A stretch of DNA of 8,645 nt from Treponema sp. (GTDB lineage: Bacteria; Spirochaetota; Spirochaetia; Treponematales; Treponemataceae). Shown one piece after another: positions 4,510 to 8,645 of the stretch. Below the pieces are notes generated by a model. The model made no database searches and was not told the origin of the DNA. It was given only the letters and a program-made list of their open reading frames with translations. Both the position numbers and the translations under genes were made by a program. The stretch spans positions 1 through 8,645 of the forward strand of contig JAGADS010000288.1 in the NCBI GenBank assembly GCA_017613485.1. The letters run 5' to 3'. Each line of letters begins with the position of its first letter. Positions within the stretch are counted from its first letter, which is position 1.

Positions 4510-5994
4510 ATGCAATTGTATTTGATAATCGCAGGAGTAGTAGTAGTTTTACTTTTCTTTTTCTGCTCATATCGCAAGGTACCTAAAAACAGAATCGGAA
4601 TCCGCGTTGGTCCGTTTGGAAACAAGACGGTGACAGGTAAGGCGATTTTTGTAATTCCTTTCCTGCAGCGCATTGACTACATGACTCTGGAGAACATTCA
4701 GGTTGACTTTGTGTCAAAGGATTCAATTCCTACACAGGATGCAATCAACATCAAGGTAGATGCTGTTGCCAACATTGCCATTTCTCAGGAAGCCGAGATC
4801 ATGAAAAAGGCGGCGGCAAAATTCATCGGATATTCAACAGATGACATCGCTTCCGTTGTAACTCCGGTTCTTGAAGGTAATATTCGCGAAATCATATCTC
4901 AGATAAAGCTCAAGGATTTGATCCAGGGAGACAAAAAGGTTCTTGCCGAAAAAGTTGCCGAGAACGTAAAGCCCAACCTCATGGATCTTGGACTTGAACT
5001 TACCACATTCAACATCCAGAACTTTAAGGACGACAATGGCGTAATCAACAACCTGGGTATTGAGAATACAGTTTCCATCTCCAAAGATGCCGCAAAAGCA
5101 AAAGCCGCCGCAGAAGCAGAAGTTAAGATTGCACAGGCTCTTGCAGACAAGGATGCCAACGATGCACGTGTTGCCGCAGAACTGGAAATCGCTCAGAAGC
5201 AGAATGAGCTTGCCCTTAAAAAAGCATCTCTCAAGGCAATGGCAGATACCGAAGCCGCAAAAGCAGATGCCGCCATGGCAATCGAAGCCGAGGTTCAGCG
5301 TAAGGACAAGGAAGTAAAGGAAGTCGAAGCAAACATTGCACGTCAGGAAAAGGAGATTGAGCTTCAGGAAAAGAAGGTCTCCATCAAGGAACGTGCTCTT
5401 GAAGCGGAAGTTAAAAAGACAGCAGACGCAGACAGATACGCCGCACAACAGCGTGCAGACGCAGGCCTCTACACAAGGCAGAAGCAGGCAGAAGCCGAAG
5501 CGTTCGAGATCCAGAAGCAGGCAGACGCAGCAGCATATACAAAACAGAAGCAGGCAGAGGCAGAAAAACTTGCCATGGAGAATGAGGCCGCAGGTAAAAA
5601 AGCACTTGCAGAGGCAACCCAGGCACAGGGAGAAGCAGAGGCAGCCGCAATCAAGGCAAAGATGGAGGCAGAGGCAGACGGTCTTAACAAAAAGGCAGAA
5701 GCTATGGCAAAGTACGGTGATGCCGCAAAACAGGACATGCAGCTTGAAGCACTTAAACTGTATTTTGAGCAGCTCCCGAAAATTGCCGAAGCCGCAGGAC
5801 ACGCATATTCCAATGTCGACAAGATTTACATGTACGGAGGAGATTCATCCCAGCTTCAGGGCGACATCATGAAGAACGTAACCCAGATATCAGAAGCCCT
5901 GGGCCAGAGCCTTGGAATTGACCCCAAGAGCCTCCTGAACAGTTTCGTCGGAGCAAAACTTGCCAACCTCGGCAATAAAGACTCAGAAAAATAA
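4510..5994 (+). CDS. flotillin-like SPFH domain protein
   Basis: A 494-residue protein with the layout and length of bacterial flotillins (FloT/YuaG-like). Residues 3-19 form one N-terminal hydrophobic segment that anchors it in the membrane. The SPFH/band 7 domain follows (about 22-185), containing PFLQRIDYMTLENIQV and the flotillin signature region ending in NNLGIENT. A long Ala/Glu/Lys coiled coil runs from about 192 to 420, including four 11-residue units (312-355). The C-terminal oligomerisation tail ends with LANLGNKDSEK. Flotillins scaffold membrane microdomains and influence membrane fluidity and the assembly of membrane complexes. No nfeD gene adjoins it, although flotillins are often paired with one; an nfeD lies 1.65 kb downstream. 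Codon use is regular and no frameshift is seen. Confidence 0.9.
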   Translation: MQLYLIIAGVVVVLLFFFCSYRKVPKNRIGIRVGPFGNKTVTGKAIFVIPFLQRIDYMTLENIQVDFVSKDSIPTQDAINIKVDAVANIAISQEAEIMKKAAAKFIGYSTDDIASVVTPVLEGNIREIISQIKLKDLIQGDKKVLAEKVAENVKPNLMDLGLELTTFNIQNFKDDNGVINNLGIENTVSISKDAAKAKAAAEAEVKIAQALADKDANDARVAAELEIAQKQNELALKKASLKAMADTEAAKADAAMAIEAEVQRKDKEVKEVEANIARQEKEIELQEKKVSIKERALEAEVKKTADADRYAAQQRADAGLYTRQKQAEAEAFEIQKQADAAAYTKQKQAEAEKLAMENEAAGKKALAEATQAQGEAEAAAIKAKMEAEADGLNKKAEAMAKYGDAAKQDMQLEALKLYFEQLPKIAEAAGHAYSNVDKIYMYGGDSSQLQGDIMKNVTQISEALGQSLGIDPKSLLNSFVGAKLANLGNKDSEK

Positions 5995-6002
5995 AAAATT
6001 GT

Positions 6003-6027
6003 CATTACCGGATTCAATCTGGTAATG
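6003..6027. repeat. hairpin repeat, degenerate single unit of the 7528-7593 family
   Basis: CATTACC-GGATTCAATCT-GGTAATG pairs over 7 outer bp, then continues after a G·U wobble for several more. Read with its flanks it matches the reverse complement of the second half of the 66-bp element at 7528-7593 in about 21 of 27 positions, and the differences inside the hairpin are nearly all transitions. It lies eight bases after the flotillin stop. No T-run follows, so an intrinsic terminator role is uncertain. Confidence 0.5.
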
Positions 6028-6054
6028 ATAATCAAAGTGATGAGGGGGCAGAAA

Positions 6055-6297
6055 ATGACAGTCGAAGGTTATTTTGATGGAACTGCAGTAAGACCGCTTG
6101 AACCAGTGGATTTAAAACCTCAGCAGAAAGTATTTATACATATACCCAACAGTGATTTTTCAGAGGTGAAGAACGCTCGTATACAGAAAAAACTTGAAGC
6201 TATTCATTCTGTTTTTGGTATGCTCTCGGATGAAGATGTCGTAGCAGTTGAAGATTCTATTTCAGCAGGAATAAAACTTAAGGATCTTGTTTTATGA
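6055..6297 (+). CDS. antitoxin, DUF104/AF2212-like (VapB-type)
   Basis: An 80-residue protein whose start, MTVEGYFDGTAVRPLEPVDL, matches the short beta-strand N-terminus of AF2212-like antitoxins (typically 'E-xY-xDGxxxPLEPVDL'). The C-terminal half (SDEDVVAVEDSISAGIKL) is acidic and helical, as expected for the part that wraps the toxin. It should neutralise the PIN RNase encoded next and autoregulate the pair. ATG 6055 is chosen because GAGGGGG at 6042-6048 lies six bases upstream and the family homology starts there. An in-frame ATG at 6025 would fall inside the hairpin repeat and add ten unrelated residues. Its stop overlaps the toxin start (ATGA, 6294-6297), a typical toxin-antitoxin coupling. 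Confidence 0.75.
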   Translation: MTVEGYFDGTAVRPLEPVDLKPQQKVFIHIPNSDFSEVKNARIQKKLEAIHSVFGMLSDEDVVAVEDSISAGIKLKDLVL

Positions 6298-6689
6298 CCT
6301 ATATGCTCGATACAAACATTATCAGTTATCTCTTGAAAGGTAATAAGTCAGTGCTTCAAAAAATCGATTCACTTGCAGAAGATGACAACGAAATATCAAT
6401 TCCTAGCATTGCTTACTATGAAATAAAACGCGGGCTTGTTGCAAACAATGCAACCACAAAATTGACACGATTCTTAAAATTTGTTGAAGAAATCGGTGTT
6501 GTTGAACTGACAACCTCAACGCTTGATGTAGCAGCAAGGGTTTACGCAGATTTGAAAAAAATTGGCAGATCGATAGAAGATGATGATTTGTTTATTGGTT
6601 CAAGTGCCTTAGAGCATGATGCAATTCTTGTAACCAACAATGTGAAACATTTTTGCCATATCAAAGATTTGAAGATAGAAGCATTGTAG
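6294..6689 (+). CDS. vapC: PIN domain ribonuclease toxin (VapC-like)
   Basis: A 131-residue PIN domain protein. The acidic metal-binding residues are visible: Asp6 in MLDTNIISYLL, Glu43 in YYEIKRG, and Asp96 and Asp98 in IEDDDLFIGSSAL, followed by the conserved Asn in VTNNVKHF (Asn115 or Asn116). VapC toxins are Mg2+-dependent endoribonucleases that cut initiator tRNA or rRNA and stop translation; the target here is unknown. AAGGAT at 6280-6285 is the ribosome-binding site, and ATG 6294 overlaps the antitoxin stop by four bases. The active-site set is complete, so the toxin appears functional. The pair sits directly after the flotillin gene and before a repeat. Confidence 0.85.
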   Translation: MTYMLDTNIISYLLKGNKSVLQKIDSLAEDDNEISIPSIAYYEIKRGLVANNATTKLTRFLKFVEEIGVVELTTSTLDVAARVYADLKKIGRSIEDDDLFIGSSALEHDAILVTNNVKHFCHIKDLKIEAL

Positions 6690-6704
6690 ATAGTTTTATA
6701 ACAA

Positions 6705-6729
6705 AACAAGCGCCAGCTTGTGACAGTGA
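6705..6729 (+). repeat. 25-bp direct repeat, left copy
   Basis: This 25-bp sequence is found again, base for base, at 7410-7434. It holds the hairpin ACAAGC-GCCA-GCTTGT (6-bp stem, 4-nt loop) followed by GACAGTGA. It lies 15 bp after the PIN toxin stop. The two copies enclose the 187-residue membrane protein gene. Confidence 0.75.
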
Positions 6730-6770
6730 AAAAGGCTTCCGTTTTTGTGTAGTGGGAATGGAGGAATAAA

Positions 6771-7334
6771 ATGACAATAAAAGAAATACTGACAGAAAAC
6801 GACGTGATTTATACCGGAATAAAAATGTTAAATCTTTCCGGTATAATGCAGGAACGGCAGCGTAAAATCCGAAAATCAAATATTATCCGTATTATGCTGG
6901 GACTTTTACTTGTTGCAGTCGGAATTCTTTTGCTTATTCAAGGTAAAATAGAGATTATTCCCCAGGCCAATATAGCTTTCGGATGTGCATATGCCTTTGT
7001 TGCACTTATCTGGATGATTTTTGCAAAAAGGATTGATGAATTTCGAATTAGAAAAAACATCAGGAATAATCGTATGGTTGCAGGCAAGAAATATAATATT
7101 CCTCTGAGTAGCATTGAATGTATTACTGTTATAGAGGATGATTATGTTGAAACAAGGGAACTGGGTTCATCAACCAGATATCTAAAAAAAGATTATCTCC
7201 GCAACTTCGAGGATGACAAATTTTACATTCTGGAATTTACAAACGGCAGGTACCTGTTCTTTAAGAAAGATTCGTTTCCAAGCAAGGAAGACTTTGACAA
7301 ATTAATTGAAGAAATTGACAAATTTGACTCTTGA
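6771..7334 (+). CDS. two-helix membrane protein with YcxB-like C-terminal region
   Basis: A 187-residue protein of unknown function. A cytoplasmic N-terminal helix (TIKEILTENDVIYTG) is followed by two hydrophobic segments, about 39-57 (IRIMLGLLLVAVGILLLIQ) and 67-86. A soluble tail holds strands such as NIPLSSIECITVIEDD and FYILEFTNGRYLFFKKDSFP, ending with a Lys/Asp/Glu-rich helix. That tail and the helix pair resemble YcxB-like proteins, where a short PH-like domain follows two membrane helices; I give this as a tentative family link. GGAGGA at 6760-6765 lies five bases before ATG 6771. It stands alone between two 25-bp direct repeats and may be a separately acquired gene. Confidence 0.7.
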   Translation: MTIKEILTENDVIYTGIKMLNLSGIMQERQRKIRKSNIIRIMLGLLLVAVGILLLIQGKIEIIPQANIAFGCAYAFVALIWMIFAKRIDEFRIRKNIRNNRMVAGKKYNIPLSSIECITVIEDDYVETRELGSSTRYLKKDYLRNFEDDKFYILEFTNGRYLFFKKDSFPSKEDFDKLIEEIDKFDS

Positions 7335-7378
7335 TTTTAATTCTTTCGTCTTCCATTAAATCCTATTATTCGGGGGTT

Positions 7379-7400
7379 TTTAGGGGGTGCTCCTCCTAAA
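7379..7400. repeat. hairpin in the 3' region of the YcxB-like gene
   Basis: TTTAGGGGG-TGCT-CCTCCTAAA forms a 9-bp stem with one G·U pair and a 4-nt loop. It is preceded by GGGGGTTTTT. No T-run follows on the + strand, so it is not a classical terminator for the upstream gene. It may be a stabilising 3' hairpin or a decayed end of a mobile element. Confidence 0.45.
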
Positions 7401-7409
7401 CCGTGCCAT

Positions 7410-7434
7410 AACAAGCGCCAGCTTGTGACAGTGA
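7410..7434 (+). repeat. 25-bp direct repeat, right copy
   Basis: Identical over 25 bases to 6705-6729 and in the same orientation, 705 bp away. The flanks differ after this on both sides, apart from a shared AAAAG shortly after the repeat. The core is the ACAAGC-GCCA-GCTTGT hairpin. Confidence 0.75.
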
Positions 7435-7467
7435 CAAAAGTTACCCCTAAAGTAACCAAAGATACTC

Positions 7468-7496
7468 TTGCACCCATGAGCATCATGCCGTATATT
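7468..7496 (+). promoter_or_regulatory. possible promoter of the nfeD-SPFH operon
   Basis: TTGCAC (7468-7473) and TATATT (7491-7496) are 17 bp apart. The -10 matches 5 of 6 and the -35 only 3 of 6. If used, the 5' untranslated region would be about 140 nt and would contain the palindromic element at 7528-7593. Confidence 0.3.
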
Positions 7497-7527
7497 GAAC
7501 TTGAAGTGTCCAAAAAGGTTCAAAGTC

Positions 7528-7593
7528 TGTCATTTTCGGGCTTGACCCGAAAATCTAATTATTTAGATTGCCGGATCAAGTCCGGCAATGACA
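7528..7593. repeat. 66-bp composite palindromic repeat (REP/MITE-like)
   Basis: The ends are TGTCATT and AATGACA. Three nested hairpins are visible: TTTTCGGG-cttga-CCCGAAAA (7533-7553), TCTAA-ttat-TTAGA (7554-7567) and ATTGCCGGA-tcaag-TCCGGCAAT (7567-7589). The left half and the reverse complement of the right half agree in 25 of 31 positions, so the whole element is a large imperfect palindrome made of two inverted copies of one unit. It looks like a dispersed intergenic repeat rather than part of a gene. Confidence 0.7.
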
Positions 7594-7640
7594 AGTTTAA
7601 CTTATCAGGCAACTTCAATTTTGAGTAGGAGGTAAGGCTT

Positions 7641-8093
7641 ATGGATAGCATTATTTCAACTTTAAGTGATAATCTTCCGTGGGTTTGGGTGGCGGTTACA
7701 ATCATCTGCGTGATAATTGAATCGCTTACCCTCTCGCTTACTACCATTTGGTTTGGAATCAGTGCGTTTGTGATGGTTTTCCTTGCATTCACGCCAATTC
7801 CGTTTTCCGTCCAGCTGTTCATCTTTGTTGTGCTTGCGTTGGTTCTGCTAATTTTTACGAGACCCGTTGTAAAGAAAAAGCTGAATCAAAAGAAGATTGC
7901 AACGAACTACGAGCGGGTAATCGGACAGGTTGCGGTTGTGACGAAAAAAATCACTTCGCTGGAAAAAGGTTCAATAAAAATCAATGGTATGGAATGGACT
8001 GCAGCCACAAAAGGAGAAGGTTCTCTGGAAGAGGGCAGCAAGTGCATTGTAGAAGAAATTGCCGGTGTCACGGCTTATGTAAAGGAGATTTAG
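7641..8093 (+). CDS. NfeD family membrane protein (short form)
   Basis: A 150-residue short NfeD protein. Three hydrophobic segments (about 14-29, 35-51 and 56-73) are followed after TRPVVKKKLN by a C-terminal OB-fold domain (about 92-148), visible as ERVIGQVAVVTKKI, GSIKINGMEWTA and EEGSKCIVEEIAGVTAYV. Short NfeD proteins partner SPFH proteins of the stomatin/QmcA group in the membrane; the protease domain of long NfeD forms is absent here, as is normal for this class. GGAGG at 7628-7632 precedes ATG 7641. The SPFH gene begins three bases after its stop, so the two are one operon. Confidence 0.88.
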   Translation: MDSIISTLSDNLPWVWVAVTIICVIIESLTLSLTTIWFGISAFVMVFLAFTPIPFSVQLFIFVVLALVLLIFTRPVVKKKLNQKKIATNYERVIGQVAVVTKKITSLEKGSIKINGMEWTAATKGEGSLEEGSKCIVEEIAGVTAYVKEI

Positions 8094-8096
8094 ATT

Positions 8097-8645
8097 ATGA
8101 TGATTTACGTTATTATTGCTGTTATTGTTCTGTTTTTGATTCTGATCATTACAAACATCAGGATTGTTCCTCAGTCAAACGCTTATGTACTTGAGCGTCT
8201 CGGGGCATATCACTCAACTTGGAATGTTGGCCTTCATGTAAAGATGCCGCTTATCGACCGCATTGCCAAAAAGGTCTCGCTTAAGGAAAAGGTTTTTGAT
8301 TTTCCTCCGCAGCCTGTAATCACAAAAGACAACGTAACCATGATGATTGATACTGTTGTCTATTTTCAGATTACAGATCCAAAACTCTATACCTATGGTG
8401 TTGAAAAACCAATCAGTGCCCTGGAGAACCTTTCTGCCACAACACTCCGTAACATCATCGGTGAGCTGGAGCTTGATGAATCCCTTACAAGCCGTGACGT
8501 AATCAATACAAAGATGCGTGCGATTCTTGACGAGGCAACCGACCCGTGGGGCATCAAGGTAAACCGTGTTGAGGTAAAGAACATTGAGCCGCCGCAGGCA
8601 ATCCGTGAGGCAATGGAAAAGCAGATGAAGGCAGAACGTGAGCGC
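8097..8645 (+). CDS. SPFH/band 7 protein, stomatin/QmcA-like (partial, runs off right edge)
   Basis: The frame is open to the end of the window and gives 183 residues. An N-terminal membrane helix (3-19) precedes the SPFH domain, with VPQSNAYVLERLGAYH (24-39), VITKDNVTMMIDTVVYFQI (74-92) and WGIKVNRVEVKNIEPP (151-166), which are hallmarks of stomatin, QmcA and HflK relatives. The last residues, AIREAMEKQMKAERER, match the start of the coiled coil in this group. The protein is membrane-anchored and oligomeric, probably paired with the upstream NfeD in membrane quality control or microdomains. ATG 8097 has AAGGAG at 8082-8087 nine bases upstream; ATG 8100 is an alternative. The stop and the coiled-coil end are outside the window. 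Confidence 0.9.
   Translation, partial: MMIYVIIAVIVLFLILIITNIRIVPQSNAYVLERLGAYHSTWNVGLHVKMPLIDRIAKKVSLKEKVFDFPPQPVITKDNVTMMIDTVVYFQITDPKLYTYGVEKPISALENLSATTLRNIIGELELDESLTSRDVINTKMRAILDEATDPWGIKVNRVEVKNIEPPQAIREAMEKQMKAERER

Larger units (their letters stand above)
7335..7640. other. 306-bp repeat-rich intergenic spacer
   Basis: No believable gene lies here. In order it holds a G-rich hairpin (7379-7400), the right 25-bp repeat (7410-7434), a short stretch with KVTPKVTK-like coding potential (7436-7460), a possible promoter (7468-7496) and a 66-bp palindromic element (7528-7593). The frame open at 7425-7628 runs through both repeats and lacks a ribosome-binding site, so it is not called as a gene. 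Confidence 0.6.

Noticed and set aside
4834..5802. Long 322-residue open frame on the - strand
   Set aside because: It lies wholly antisense to the flotillin coiled coil, is absurdly rich in Cys, Leu and Phe, and arises because Ala/Glu/Lys/Gln codons leave few stops on the other strand.
5336..5872. 178-residue + strand frame inside the flotillin gene
   Set aside because: Arg/Gln/Lys-rich shadow of the repetitive coiled-coil DNA in another frame, with no family resemblance.
6025..6054. Upstream ATG 6025 as antitoxin start
   Set aside because: It is the last bases of a hairpin repeat, lacks a ribosome-binding site, and family similarity begins only at ATG 6055, which has GAGGGGG upstream.
7425..7628. 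67-residue frame in the spacer before nfeD
   Set aside because: It starts within the 25-bp repeat, reads through the 66-bp palindromic element and has no ribosome-binding site.
1..8645. CRISPR array, tRNA or rRNA
   Set aside because: No regularly spaced repeat-spacer series was seen, and I could find no tRNA cloverleaf or rRNA-like stretch by eye.

Overview
The window is an accessory region of a moderately AT-rich bacterial chromosome. Gene content, GNGR-type Fic and split HipA proteins, and hairpin-forming intergenic repeats suggest a host-associated spirochaete of the Treponema type. That assignment is an inference from style; no rRNA or species marker is present. All recognisable genes are on the + strand.

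Left part (1-2554). The window opens in the C-terminus of a DUF2075 helicase-like protein. An operator and the first 18 codons of a broken hipB paralog follow, and they run straight into a small ORF and a Nudix hydrolase gene. Next comes an intact three-gene module, hipB-hipS-hipT, joined by two ATGA overlaps. It is a HipBST-type tripartite toxin-antitoxin system: a DNA-binding HipB, a free HipA N-terminal subdomain (HipS) and a HipA-type Ser/Thr kinase core (HipT). Three evenly spaced copies of one operator (K-ATAYC-N6-GRTATA) precede it. A fourth copy precedes the hipB remnant, so the Nudix pair may have been captured by the HipB regulon.

Middle (2617-4432). A self-inhibited class II Fic AMP-transferase with a C-terminal winged helix has a -10 box directly before its start codon. 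A likely two-gene operon follows: a small PNPOx-like flavin-binding protein and a MIF/phenylpyruvate-tautomerase-like protein.

Right part (4433-8645). A flotillin-like SPFH membrane protein is expressed from a clear promoter embedded in an 11-bp inverted repeat. Downstream come a DUF104/VapB-like antitoxin with a PIN-domain toxin, a two-helix membrane protein with a YcxB-like tail enclosed by two exact 25-bp repeats, and a 306-bp repeat-rich spacer. An nfeD-SPFH (stomatin/QmcA-like) operon closes the window and runs off its right edge. A plausible reading is that one membrane-microdomain locus (flotillin, NfeD, stomatin) was split by a toxin-antitoxin pair, a small membrane gene and repeats. 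Three dormancy or toxin-type modules (HipBST, Fic, VapBC-like) within about 6 kb mark this as an accessory island.
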